Of a DNA stretch of 64,000 nt, positions 33,204-45,100 are shown piece by piece. Position numbers and translations under genes: made by a program. The notes beneath the pieces are model-generated. The model saw nothing but the letters and a program-made list of their open reading frames with translations, was not told where the DNA came from and searched no databases. The stretch is taken from NCBI GenBank assembly GCA_025201345.1, contig JAIXMG010000002.1, positions 1,798,001-1,862,000 of the forward strand, in the 5' to 3' direction. Within the stretch, counting starts at the first letter, position 1. The number at the start of each line of letters is the position of its first letter. Origin of the DNA: Thamnidium elegans. Its lineage: Eukaryota > Mucoromycota > Mucoromycetes > Mucorales > Mucoraceae.

Positions 33204-35615
33204 TTATTGTTGGGACCGAACACCAACTAAATTCATTGCACAAAGATGCGTTTCCGGTTTATAAGTTTCACGCTTAGTACCAATGTCTTCACCGTGAAAG
33301 ACATCAGACTCATAATCACAACGCTGTTCTGACTTGCCTGCTCGAATATTACATATAGTATTCTTTCTGCAATCATCGTCGCATTCTTTTGTCAGCGGAG
33401 AAGACTTTGTAGTAAACAAATGGTACTTGTTAAACGTCTCTTGGTTGTTCTCCATATCGACTGTGACGTTGTGCCACCATGCGGCAGATAATGGAGAGCT
33501 TGGAGACGGTAAGTGCGCCAAAGTGGAATTAAATGCTTCTCTTGCAGAGTATTCCACATGCCAATTCTATTGTACCGTTTAGTACGTACTTGTAAAAATT
33601 AAATTTTTTTTTAAAAAAAAAAAAAAATTACTTACGGGTCCGTCTAACCAGGCAGAGGCTTGGTCTAAATCAGCCGTATAGGTAATGGAATCAACGACTT
33701 CAAAGGTTTCGGTATCAATCTTGTATACACTATTGCACAATATGTTTAGATCATGTGCAAGAAAAAAAAAACGTGAGATTTTTTATTTTACTTACCGAAA
33801 GCCAGGGTTCAGGTTATGGAAAGGTGTGATGGAAGGTGCAACGTATCCTACAGATATAGCTTCTTTAGCAGTTTGATTTTTATTGTGTCCGTAAAAGATT
33901 GTCATTTCATCTCTTAAATAAAAAGTTAGTGCGTAGTAAAAAAAAAAAAAGATAAGGTTTAAAAACACTTACTTGTGAGTGTGACCAAAAAATTGTCCAG
34001 AAATAATGTGAGAATATCTATCAATAATTTGATTATAGTAATTAGCATAATCATGGAAACAAGTGCTGTCGCCAGGAGCTATATGTCCAATGATCCAAAC
34101 ACGTTCCGCTCGGTCTTCTGAATCCTGCAACTCTTGAATCAACCAGCTCAAGACACCGTTAGGGTCTTTTTGAATAGGGTGCTCATACAACCACCAATTC
34201 AAGGTGTAGCAAAAATTTGTGTTTAGACTAACCAGCTTCAGGCCTCGCACGGGTCTGGCTGTATAACTACCCGTGTTTCGCTCTACTTGTGGGTTGGTCT
34301 TTAACGACAGCCATCCTCGCCAGCTGTGCGCTAAGCTCTTGTACAACCATTTCAAGTCAAGGTAGTCCTTTTCAATCTCGATGGGGATATTGGTGGACTT
34401 TAGCGGGAAGTTATTGCTGGGCGCGGCTTCGTGGTTACCAACAGCTGGGTACAACATAGAATCGAGTGAGTACGGCGAGTCAAAGTGCTGGTGGAGTAAG
34501 CGGTAGGTCTCGTCTTGGATAAGCTGCGTCTTGAGGATGGGTAAAGTGGCCCAGACCTCGTGCGGTGGTACATCACCTGTCATGATACCAAACGTTATAT
34601 CGGGTTCTACTTTGGGAATGTAGTCTAATAATGACTTAATTAACGTCAAGGGTGTATCACAACTGTATTCACCTGTAAAAAAAAAAAAAATTGTTATTCC
34701 ATCTCTATTTATTCTTTTATTTTATCTGTATATTACCCCAAATGGAAGCTAGTTTGGTAATATTGGTGTAATCAGTGTATGCGGGTCTACAACAAATTGG
34801 TTTGTCACAAATGACTTCGGAACCAGGCTACGTTGTAAATCATTTAGTTAGTTTAAACAAGTTGTTGTGATTTATTATATTTTAATTACTATGTAGTCGG
34901 GATCAATGTGCCAATCACTGAGTTGTAAGACCGTCATGGTCCGTCCTCTTGATTTGGATAAGGTCGGTAAAATGTCTGGCTTGGGTTTAGGAAATGGGAC
35001 ATTCCAATGCTCAATATCTTTAAAGATAAGGGAAATTTTTAGTACAAGTTAAAAAAAAAAAGAGGTATTTTTTTTTTTTTTTTTACCTGGATAAGGACAT
35101 GAATTCAGAATAGCCGCGCACATAAGATGACCATCCCGACCTGATACAGTCATTGACTACATATAAAAAAAAGTTTAAAATATGCTTTTTTTTTCTTCAG
35201 ACTAGAAAGGAACTTTTACCGGTAAGACTTTACGGATAATTGGAGCTTGTTCTCTGATTACACCTTCACACTATATATATAATAAATTAGAATACAACAC
35301 ACAAAAAAAAAAAAAAAAAAAAAAAAAAAGACTTGCAACTTCATTATCAACTTTATTTGTTCTTTTACAAACTTTGGTCAACGTACTGATAAGAAAAGAT
35401 TCGGACATATACGACATTTTCTTGATAAGGTGGAGTAAAGAAATACAGCTACTGCAAGAAGTGGTTATGGACTCTACTTGCAACAAGTCATCTGTTAACT
35501 GATTCAGGTCATTCTGTATTTGCAGTTCTGGAAGAGAGAAAGTTGACTGTTGTTGGTCTCTTGCTAAAGCTACTGTAGCAATAGATACTAAACTTAAAAT
35601 AAAAGTATACTTCAT
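33204..35615 (-). CDS. Secreted acid sphingomyelinase-like phosphodiesterase
   Basis: Nine exons, 35615-35337, 35270-35220, 35156-35087, 35017-34890, 34827-34737, 34672-33973, 33912-33796, 33729-33636 and 33566-33204, give 630 residues. A signal peptide (MKYTFILSLVSIATVALA) leads into a saposin-like Cys-rich domain, then a calcineurin-type metallophosphatase domain. Metal-site motifs are SDWHIDPDY, TGDVPPHEVW, GNHE (VGNHEAAPSNNF), GHIAPGD and FGHTHKDE. The layout matches SMPD1, which hydrolyses sphingomyelin to ceramide in acidic or extracellular space; other phosphodiester substrates are possible. The first intron donor is best read as GC (GCAAGT); a GT choice three bases over... two codon positions upstream also stays in frame. 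Confidence 0.88.
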
Positions 35616-35788
35616 AATTATACAAAAGAAAAAGAAAGAAACAAAGAAAAAAAAAGAAAAAAGGCATTGTTATCTTGTGTGTGTGTCATCTGACACATTA
35701 TGCAATCTAAATAAAAAATCTACTTATTTGGGTGCAGCTAGTCATTTTTTTTTTTTACCCCTTTTCATTTTTTTATTTTTTATTTTCC

Positions 35789-36775
35789 ATGTCAGTTATA
35801 AGTCAATGTCAACTTGATCAGGTCTTTTCGTATAGTCATCTGTTAGTATCAAGGAAAAAAGTTACAAGTAAAAAAAGAACAAGATATATAAAAAGTCTCC
35901 CCTTCTCCTTTCAAAACTCTTGTTTGTTTTTCTAATTTTTTTTTTTTTTTTTTTTTTTTTTTAGACTTGCAGCAAACGAGTTTATACATTGCAACACCTT
36001 GTAATCCAACGACAACGCATTTATGCCACGGCTACAAAGCTCGTTTCACGCAACCTAACGCGTGCGGTATTATTACCTGTCATGACTTTACCTCTTTAGA
36101 ATTTATTCGACGTCAACTAAACAGGTCTCTTACCGACACGTTCAGCTTACTATTAGGCGTATTTAGCCATCCAATAAATATTTTATTTATTTTGTTAGAT
36201 ACACAACATTATGTTGCAAGGTCTATTCGTATCAATATGTCTTGGTGTCGAAAAATGTGGAGCATCTCTTCTAGAGCGCATTATATAGCAATTACGGGAG
36301 TTTATTTTTCAGTGTTGGGTGGGGCCTATTGTTCTTTAGGTAAAAGTAATACGAAATATGTAAGTGATATTTTTTTTTTTTTTTTTTTCGTGGGTGGTTA
36401 TTCATTTGTGTTATATAAGGCGTATAAAGCTGGTGCTTTGGCAATAGAACAAATTAAATTGGCTCAGAGGTTAAAAGACCCAATATTAGAATGCAAGTGT
36501 TGGCTGTATTATGCGGAGGATTTGATCCAGATCAGTAAATTGAAAAAGGCAAATAAAATCATTTCTAGACAGGCAAAATTTATCGAATCTTTACAAGATG
36601 TAGCAGTAAGTGTATATGTTTATTTAAATGAATTTTTTTTTTTTTTAAAAAAAAAAAGTAAAACTCACCAGTTGTTTTGAAATAGTTGACAAGTATGTTG
36701 GATTCTGTTATTGATAAAATGGATGTTGCTGTATCGAGCAAGCAAAAAGACCATTTTATAAAAATACGTCAATAA
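35789..36775 (+). CDS. Unrecognised four-exon protein, helical C-terminal half
   Basis: Exons 35789-35867, 35965-36359, 36420-36605 and 36686-36775 give 249 residues; all junctions keep frame and the codons look genuine. I do not recognise the family. The N-terminal half is Cys/His-containing with HLCHGYKARF and CGIITCHDFTSLEF; a hydrophobic stretch LLLGVFSHPINILFILL follows. The C-terminal half is helical and TPR-like: AGALAIEQIKLAQRLKDPILECKC, then YYAEDLIQISKLKKANKIIS. A long T run is in the intron before exon 2 and another before exon 3. It diverges from the sphingomyelinase-like gene, 173 bp away. Function is unknown. Confidence 0.65.
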
Positions 36776-38486
36776 TAAAAGAAAAAATGGACGTAGTATC
36801 TTTGTTAGAAAAAAATCGAACACTTCCATTGCTTATTTTTTTAAAAAAAAATGTATCTGCTCTTTTCTCTTTATTTTTTAACTCGTTTACTTTCCTATGA
36901 TAAAATACTAATATACCGTCAATATCCTCTTTCGTTTCTATACAAAGAAGTTTTCAACTATTATAGCACTATTTCTACCTTCAAAGGAGGCAGATTCTAT
37001 AACTAATCCACAGCAAAGGCTTATTTGAACGTGTCCTAATAAAAATTGCCTTCATTATCAACACGAAGCTGGTTCTTTTTAGGCGATATCCCAAAGAAAA
37101 AAAAACTCTTTCTTCAGCGCTAATTCTGAATTGAAGCCCTTCCACTCTGTTTCGTTAAAAAAAAAGCAATCGAACAAGAGAAGCCTTTAATATTCCAAAC
37201 TTATCTTTTCCTCTCTACAAATGGAGAGTGGGATATTGAAAGCTAGGTCTCAAGGGTTTATCAGATTTGCGATTACTGTAAGTTATAAATAAGATGTAGC
37301 CGTATAAAAGTAATCGACTAAATACTTTATCTCTAGTCCTTTAAACTACATTTATTTATTCTCGCTAGACACAAAGCAAAGTATTACTGCATACCTTAGT
37401 AACCAGATCCAGTAAGTTTTCGTTTTATTTTAAAATAAAACTAATTTTCCAATGAACTAATCGATATATAATCATCGTACAGCGAACGTATCATGAGATA
37501 TTTGCTTGTAGAACCTGTTGTCCCGATCATTGATTGATGCGTATTATGGTTTTCAAAAGTATCAAAGGTAAATGTAAAGAGTTTTCTATAATATGTGGTC
37601 ACCAACTTATTCAAACTAATATAGCTTCGTCTGTGTAATTGGTACCAAATCCAGAAAGTCACACTTCCGATACTTTTGTGAAGGCCACCCTTAAATAGGG
37701 CCGCTACCGTAGTGCTCTTGAAGATTTGTACGTCCACAACTTTATTGGGGATTTGTTTGTTAATACTTTCTAATCTGACAATAATCAGCAGAGTAACTGG
37801 TGTGTCACAAGTTAGTCTAACCCATTTCTTTTCTTTTTTTTTATGTTTATATTTATTACTCCTCTGTCTTGGCTTCGAGACGAATATATTGACTTGGTAA
37901 AACATCTTTTTTATTTTATACTATTTTTTTTTTTACCTTTGGGCTGTCTTCTCTTCTTCGTCCCCACACCCTATTTGTGCATACATATTTTTTTTTATTA
38001 TTTTTTTTTTTTTTTTGCGCCAAGCGCAAACCCCATTGATTAAATAAGAAAATTAAATAAGACTAGATGTAATACTAGCCGGGTGCGTGTGTGTGCAGGT
38101 TTTGATAGTCTAAAATATCAACATTCAAATGTCTTGCGTAAAACATTAATACATAGATAGTGTCGCCATATGCACTGCTTGTATTGCATGTAGGGTTCTA
38201 GTAGTTATCATCATGGGTTGCTAATATAAAGAAAGTAAATTATCTAATACATGACGTAAATCGGTTGTATATTACGGCAATGATATCAACTGTTTTCTCT
38301 TTCTTGTAAACCTCCCTTCCTATAGTTCGCTTTATTAGCTTTAGTTGATTTCAACGCAAAATATATACATGTATAAAAAGAATAGTCACTGGGTAATATT
38401 TTCCCAGGCACTGTAGTATATAAAATACCTTTTCCCTTCCTTCTCTCTCTTTTTAACTTTTTTCTTTTTATTTTTTTTTAAAGGCT
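36776..38486. other. 1.7-kb gap holding one uncertain minus-strand frame
   Basis: No confident gene. A 154-codon open frame lies at 37441-37905 on the minus strand (separate entry). The rest is AT-rich with poly-T runs at about 37923-37934 and 38001-38016. The last 100 bp before 38487 are pyrimidine-rich, as in other leaders here. Confidence 0.4.
37441..37905 (-). CDS. Hypothetical 154-residue open frame
   Basis: An open frame of 154 codons with a basic N-terminal third (KPRQRSNKYKHKKKEKK) and a more balanced remainder including VTFWIWYQLHRRSYI. The length is unusual for chance in AT-rich DNA, and the composition of the latter part looks coding. There is no domain I recognise and no splice partner was found. 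It may be a real orphan, one exon of a larger gene, or a relic of a repeated family. Confidence 0.3.
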   Translation of the reverse strand: MFYQVNIFVSKPRQRSNKYKHKKKEKKWVRLTCDTPVTLLIIVRLESINKQIPNKVVDVQIFKSTTVAALFKGGLHKSIGSVTFWIWYQLHRRSYISLNKLVTTYYRKLFTFTFDTFENHNTHQSMIGTTGSTSKYLMIRSLYDDYISISSLEN

Positions 38487-39038
38487 ATGTTATCTTCACG
38501 TAAAAAAACAGATATTTTATTACAATTAGATGATGAAGAAGATAATAGAAGAGGAATTGCGTCAATTGATACAGCTCATCACTTTTTAAACTTCTCTCGC
38601 AAGGTTACAGAAGCCTCTTCTATGCGAAAGCCTGTTGATATTCAATTAGGTATTTCTTGCGGAAAGGATTTATTATTTGGTTCACCGTCGCGCATGTTAC
38701 GCCGTTCACCATTTCAAACTAATAAACCTTCTGTATCTTCTACCACACCCATCTCTTTAACAAAGAAGGATGTAAAAGAAGCAATGAATTTACCATTACC
38801 TATTAAACCAGTGCATGATGTCACAGATAATGAAAGTCAACATAAATCAACGCAACAAAAGGTAACCATAAAATCAACCAACTCTCCTTTATTAGATAGA
38901 TTAGTTGCTGATGTCTTGAATCATATTGAATCTTGTCCTCAACAAGCTGCTTATTCTGATGATCTTGATAGATTAAAACCCAAGTTACAAGCTTATACTG
39001 TTACACACTCACCCCCACAGATTAAAATCGTAAATTAA
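38487..39038 (+). CDS. Hypothetical 183-residue protein
   Basis: Single exon, 183 codons, with even, gene-like codon use and a pyrimidine-rich leader immediately upstream. The protein is hydrophilic: acidic start (LLQLDDEEDN), a Ser/Arg middle with GSPSRMLRRSPF, which looks like a phosphorylation-prone or short-motif region, and a helical segment SPLLDRLVADVLNHIESC near residues 132-150. It is probably largely disordered. No family is recognised. Confidence 0.6.
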   Translation: MLSSRKKTDILLQLDDEEDNRRGIASIDTAHHFLNFSRKVTEASSMRKPVDIQLGISCGKDLLFGSPSRMLRRSPFQTNKPSVSSTTPISLTKKDVKEAMNLPLPIKPVHDVTDNESQHKSTQQKVTIKSTNSPLLDRLVADVLNHIESCPQQAAYSDDLDRLKPKLQAYTVTHSPPQIKIVN

Positions 39039-39690
39039 AAAAAAACACCCCCCCTTCCACATTTAATAATAAATAATAGTTTTGTACATACGGAAATGAG
39101 CACTAATATGGGTTGATATACAAATACGTACGTCTTTTTGTACGATCGTATCAAAATCTTAATATACACAAATAAGCTAATTGTACATTCCCACACATCA
39201 TAACTCTCTATCTTATGTTTACTTTATTTACAAATGTTTTTTTTAGCAACTGTCACTCTTTTTTTTTTTTTTTTTTTTTTTTCTTATTGCCACTATGTGT
39301 AGATAAAGTAATTTGCCCTTTTTTAACACACAGACACAGAAATAGATGAGAAAAAGACACCATATATATTTTTTTAGTGGTTTTCTCCCTTCGATATAAA
39401 TAGGGCCCTGGGTTATGCAACATCAAATCAGTAGTCACCGATTGGATAAGAGTCAAATTTGGTCGCAGTGATTTTTTTATTTTTTTATACCTGTTTAAGC
39501 CAACTTTTTTGCTTTATTTGTTAAACTTTGTTTGTATCAAAATCGATAAACTATCAAGTATTGAAAAAATAATGGAAGGGAAAGGGAGGTTTACTGATAA
39601 ACAATTAAGCTACACAATTAAATTCTTTTATTTCCAGCTATAAAAAAAAAAGAAATAAAAGGTTAGAATGAAGATGACAAAGTAGTACAT

Positions 39691-39729
<39 letters not shown>

Positions 39730-40538
39730 TACCGCTTTTAGGTAGACGTGTGGATAAGTAAGGAACAAATTTGTGTACAGTAGGGAGGGTTTGGGCATTT
39801 GAATTTGTACAATCTTTTAATAAGAAAGGATTAGTTCCTTTTTTAAACGTATACCGTAACACTGCCTTTGTACAACTTGAAGTGAAAAAATAAAGGTACA
39901 CGTTCTATTTGCACGCTCAGCGACGTATATTATATGCTCACTAAACTTCGCTTATCATAATAAAAAGGAATCTAGCGTGAAATAATTTGGAACCACAACT
40001 ACATATTTATTATAAAAAAATGATTAACGTTAACGTATATAAATACGAGTATTATAAAGAAGAATTTTAACTCTGCTCTATTTTCTCTTTCTGATGATAA
40101 AAAAAACATAGAATCGATGGCAGTAGAAGACCTAATTGTGCCATTCTTAATATCAAGAAAAAAAGAAAAAATAATAGAGCTAGTTAATAACATGATTGCC
40201 ATTTATGAGTATATTTCTCCCGTAATTCCCTATCCTGAAGAAGACAGACTATATAGTAGATAAAATGATAATAAAGAAGACAGCGATGATGAAGAAGAAT
40301 AGCTAGTATCACATTATTTTACTCATCTTACTATAGTTTGCTATCATGAGTGCATTAATGTTAATATGCACAAATACGCTATAAATTCCCTTACATATGT
40401 TTTTGTAACAACTGTCATTCCTTTTTTTTCTTTTTCACAATTACAATTAAAAAAAAAAGTATGTTTGCACTAAGCTTATTTAAATGTGTTTATGACAAAA
40501 GCCTTAGAATTATGGCAATACTTATGCAGCGTTTATTT

Positions 40539-40581
<43 letters not shown>

Positions 40582-40679
40582 GTCCCTTTTATTTTAAAGA
40601 TCGCTTTTTAGGGTGCATGAAGTAGAAGTGAAAGGGGTTTTATTTTTTATTTTTTCTCGGATTTTTTTTTTATATAGTC
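39039..40679. other. 1.6-kb gap, poly-T runs and repeat fragment
   Basis: No gene could be supported. Homopolymer T runs of 20-36 occur at about 39259-39281, 39693-39727 and 40541-40576. A dispersed-repeat core is at 39895-39920. Small AT-rich frames at 39999-40202 (-) and around 40200-40310 (+) lack family features. Confidence 0.45.
39895..39920 (+). repeat. Core of dispersed non-coding repeat
   Basis: GTACACGTTCTATTT here is identical over 15 bases to 58348-58362 and is followed by a near-match (GCACGC against ACGCGC). The flanks beyond about 25 bp differ, although another CG-containing ACGTATAT block follows. It is probably a fragment of the same promoter-like repeat. Confidence 0.45.
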
Positions 40680-42085
40680 ATGTTTCAACAGTTTAAAAGT
40701 ATATTCCCTAGTACATCTCTTAATATACGTTCACTTAGTGAGTCAGTTGGGTAAGGTACATATACTGTTTATTTTTTTAAAAGCAGGTTTATAACGTATA
40801 TTCAGGATCAACGATACAGAATGGAACCGAGGTGTTGAAAGGTATTATTCATCTTTAAAAAAAACAAAACTCAAGTTAATCTTATTATACATAGGTTAGA
40901 GGCTTTAAAAAGTGAATTTCAAAACTTGAACTCTATATTTCTAAGTCGACAAAACTCCACGTAAATATTACAAAAACATTTTTTGTTTTTGTTTTTTTTT
41001 TATACATATAAAAGATTCAAAGCAACTTAACTTTTTTTTTTTTTAAAAAAAAAGCGATTCAATACCAACAACACCAAACCAATCTTCAATAACAGAGTTG
41101 AAAGTAACTACACAAGTTATTGAAAAAATTCATCAAGGTTGGAATACAATACACGAAAATAATCGAGATAATTTTCAAAAAGCAAAGGTAAAATATTCAC
41201 TGGCAGAGGATAATTAAACTCATTTGTTACAATAGACAGTGGATGTATTACTGCGACAATTACAATCGACAGGCCAGGCTCATTATACTGTTTGTGAGCA
41301 AATGGAAAATGTTTCTACGGATATGAAAGATATGCAATCCAACTTGAATCAAATCCAAAACTCTACAGGTATAATAAAAATGAAAAAAAAAATGAAGCTG
41401 ATTAAGATTAAACCCCTCCCCTCCTTTTTTTTTGCTGTTACTATAGCCCAATTGATGAAGGTTTTATGTAATTTAGAACAACAAATTGACGATATATCAG
41501 TCGACCATGAAAAAAGAGAATTTGAGTTATGGAAAGAAACAAAAGAATTAGAGTTAATGGAAGAAATGAAAATAAAGAGAGGATTGTTACGAGAAAAGGA
41601 ATCGAGGTTAAAGGAGCAGTATGAAGAATACGATACGATACAAAAGCAAAAGAAGGTTGAACTTTATGAAGCGAATTTCAATGCAGAACTTGAAGAGTAT
41701 AAAAGGAAAAGAGAAAATGAAGTTTCGTCCTTGTATTCTGGTAAAGACTTTTTTTTTTATTATTTATTTATTATTGTGTTGCTAATAAAATAAAATAAAA
41801 TAAAATAAAAAAGTAGGTAATAATAATGTGGATACTGTAACTACATCACTGGATCAACTTCAATTAGAAAACGATAAAGGTAAAGGAGACTTGGATCAAT
41901 TTTTAAGTGATCAAGAAGAGGAACAGGTGTCAAAAGAAGAAGAGGAACAAGTACAGAAAAAAGAAAAGAAAAAGAAAAAGAAAACAAGTAAAGTGAAACC
42001 AGTAATAAAGCAACCAATATCTAGTGATGAGGAAGATGACAGAAGAGTAGAAATTTTACAAGATGAAGATTATCAAGATTTTTAA
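40680..42085 (+). CDS. Dysbindin-like BLOC-1 subunit
   Basis: Seven exons, 40680-40750, 40806-40841, 40895-40960, 41055-41187, 41236-41368, 41447-41740 and 41817-42085, give 333 residues. Dysbindin is a coiled-coil subunit of BLOC-1, which acts in endosome-to-lysosome traffic. The central part (about residues 60-240) is helical, with QQIDDISVDHEKREFELWKE and NFNAELEEYKRKRE resembling the dysbindin core. The following VDTVTTSLDQL and DLDQFL short blocks match the acidic tail of the animal protein in order and spacing. The C-terminus is Lys/Glu rich. Length is near the animal 351. The assignment rests on pattern and order rather than strong motifs. The stop lies 23 bp from that of the convergent hAT-like gene. 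Confidence 0.62.
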
Positions 42086-42108
42086 TAAAATACATGTATA
42101 TATGTATA

Positions 42109-45100
42109 CTAAAAATCAATGTACTTTTGCCACATATAAGACAATGTTCTTCGTTGGTTTTCTTCTGTAGTTGCTTTGGGATACAGATAAGTTATACCGG
42201 AATAGTAATCTTCTGCTTCTTCAGCCATATGAAGACATTCAAATGAGGTGATGGGTACAGCGAAACATTGTTTGGTTAAGTCGCTAATATGTGAATAGAC
42301 ATTTGAGCCTGCTTCCTTCCAGAAATTTAATAGACCAAAGTTGTTTTGAGTGTGGTTTAAGAAGTGTGTTAACATGGTATTATTATTTTCTATAATAGAA
42401 TGATGAGTTTTTTTTTTTTTTTTTCTGGTATTTTTTTTTTTTTTTTTTTTTTCATTTTTACCTGGTTCAATTTGTAAATTAGATTCAGAAGAACTGATAA
42501 ATACTTGCAACATATCTTTAAAGTCTGAAATTGAGTCAACATCGGATGGGCTACTATTTTTTTATTTATTATTAATTGCTATTCTTCTTGAAAATAAGTA
42601 AATATATGTGTATACCTTTTTTCAGATTGATCAGTTACTTCAAGCTGAGCAAATATATCAAGTTTTTTTCTATTAGAAATATAGCTTTTCAATTCAATTG
42701 CTTGCGAATCAATGGACGAAATCATATGTTCATTATCATTGATAACGCTCGCCAATAAAGACGGAGTCATTTCCGTGGGCATAGCATAATATTTTTTACG
42801 CGCGTTATACAGACTGAACGAAAAGGGGTCTGAAATCGTTGCTTGCCAAGCTGGGTTTTCGGTTGTGCCTTCCATCAGGATACGATACTTGATTACCACT
42901 GCATATGCGTTATTGATATTATCAGTCATGCCTCTTTCGGATCGTTTAGGTGAATACCACTTTTCGTAAAGTATATCGGACTCTTCTTTACAGCCGTAGC
43001 ATTGTGCGAGTTGGTACAAGATGTATAGAATTTCCATATAGATCAATAGAATTTTATTTGTTGCTGGGTATCTTTGATTTCTATATTTTTTTTTTTTTAA
43101 AAAAAAAATTGTTTAGTTGATATATACTTATAAATGTCCTTTTTTTTTTTTTTTTTAATTGTACCTACGTTGCTTCAATTAACCACTCATATGATTCATC
43201 CAAAGTCATTACAGCTTTTAAAAGCTTTTCGATTTTTACTATTTCATCGTGACAGATACTATCGGAAGCATACTTTTTATTCAAAAAACACACACTATTA
43301 TACTCTTCCGTAATCTTCATAAACTCCTTTAATAAATCCATGGAATTTGAAAAACTACCTTTACTGAAATTTACAATTTTAGAAATATCTACCGACTCGT
43401 CACCCCTCCAACTGTAAATGAGTGTCTTGGTCTTGAAGCTATTGATCTTGTAAAGGGGATCAAATAACATTTCCACGTTTCGACACAAACAAGATTTACA
43501 AAGCTGTATCACTTGGTCCAAGCAAGGCATCACCACCGGCTTTGAAATATCAGCAGAGATTTGGAACTTGATTGGCTCAATTTTGCAGGCTTGCGTGTCC
43601 AAGCTTGGGAAATCAGGAGACATGATCAAGTAGACTTTACGAGCAATGTCAAATTGTTGGACGGTTTCAATAAATGTAGATTCTATAGCGGTATTTAAAT
43701 CATCGGCATTAGGTAAAGTCTTGAACTGAATCACGAGCTCTTTGATTCTCCAGTCTGTATCAATAAAGAAGGCCGTGATCACAACCACCGCATCTTCAGC
43801 ATGATGTAACGGATGAAACGTATGCACCGAAAGCGAAATATGGTCTTGCTCTCGCAATAATGATTTTATTTGCTTTTGACGGTTTTCAAACTTTGTTTGC
43901 ATTAGTTTTTCGGTCTCTTGCAAACTAGGTATAATGTGTTGTCCTGCAGAGGTCTCTTGAATTGCCTTCACCATATCTAAAAACTTCTTGTTGTTGACAA
44001 AACTGCACGGTAAACTGGTGGAAATTAACATGTCCACGATCTTTTCATGCAGGTTGTCTTCTTCTGATTCTCGACTGCTCATAGCATTGGATGCGTTTAG
44101 GTGATGTGCGTGGTGCAAATGCTGAATAAACACAGAGCGGTTGGCAAAGGTCTTTTTACAGCCATTAAATCCTAAAGATCGAGTGACGTTGCAATGGTAC
44201 TTGTGCTTCATAAAGAATCCGTACCCGAATTCAAATGGCCAGAGTCCATCGGTTGGTATAGACGGAATGACTTGCTGGGCCTCCGTGCCTGGTTCTGTAC
44301 TCTCTCTTCTTGCTGCTACACTGTTTTGCTCACCATCAGGGACAGTTGTATCGGGTTGTTTATCGATAGAAACAGATGTACCCGCTTGTTCCTCGGCAGA
44401 TGTATACGTGTGATGATCTTTAACATTTTTCTTTAGACTTGACTGTTGTTGATTCGACACCGACACCTCAGGATAATGTTGAATGATCTTAAGCTCATTT
44501 ACTGTCTTTAGTAACTCGGGCATACTTTCCGAAGAAGTGGTATTATATGACGGAGAGGAAGGTTCGTTCCCTAATCCGACAGCGGTTGGCTTTGGACCGG
44601 TTTTCTTTTCTGGACGGGGCAGTAATTTTCGTTTGGGACTTGGTTGGATTTTGGGTTCCTCTGGTGCTGACTTTCGTTTATTTGTATTTGGCTTTTTGGA
44701 TCCTTCTTCTTCTAGTTCGCTCTGGCGTGTTGCACTTCGAAGGACTTTGGGTGTGACCCGTGAGAGAAGAGCTCTTTTGGTTTTTCTGGGTTTAGGGATC
44801 GGTTGTGTAGTAGTAGGTTGTGCAGTAGTAGGTTGTGCAGTAGTAGGTTGTGCAGTATTAGCAGCAATAGTGGGAAGAGAAGCAGTAGATTGTCTGTACT
44901 CCAGTTGAGATAACGATATGGTTGTACTTTGAGTAGTGTTTAATGATATCGTTGTACTCTCGGTGATTGTGTTTGAGCAAGGAGTATTATCCTGTTGCAG
45001 CGCTATAAAAGACTGTTTCTCAACCGTAGAAGAAACATTATTATTATCAGGGTCAAGATTTAAAAACGAATTTAAAGCATTGTCAAGATACAAATCCGAG

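Noticed and set aside
42579..43046. Separate gene of 155 codons on the minus strand
   Set aside because: It is exon 2 of the hAT-derived gene: a GT donor at 43168 and an AG acceptor at 43081 join it in frame and restore the YPATNK motif.
44141..44908. Three plus-strand open frames of 69-141 codons opposite the hAT-derived gene
   Set aside because: They are antisense shadows of a long low-complexity coding exon and show no motif of their own.
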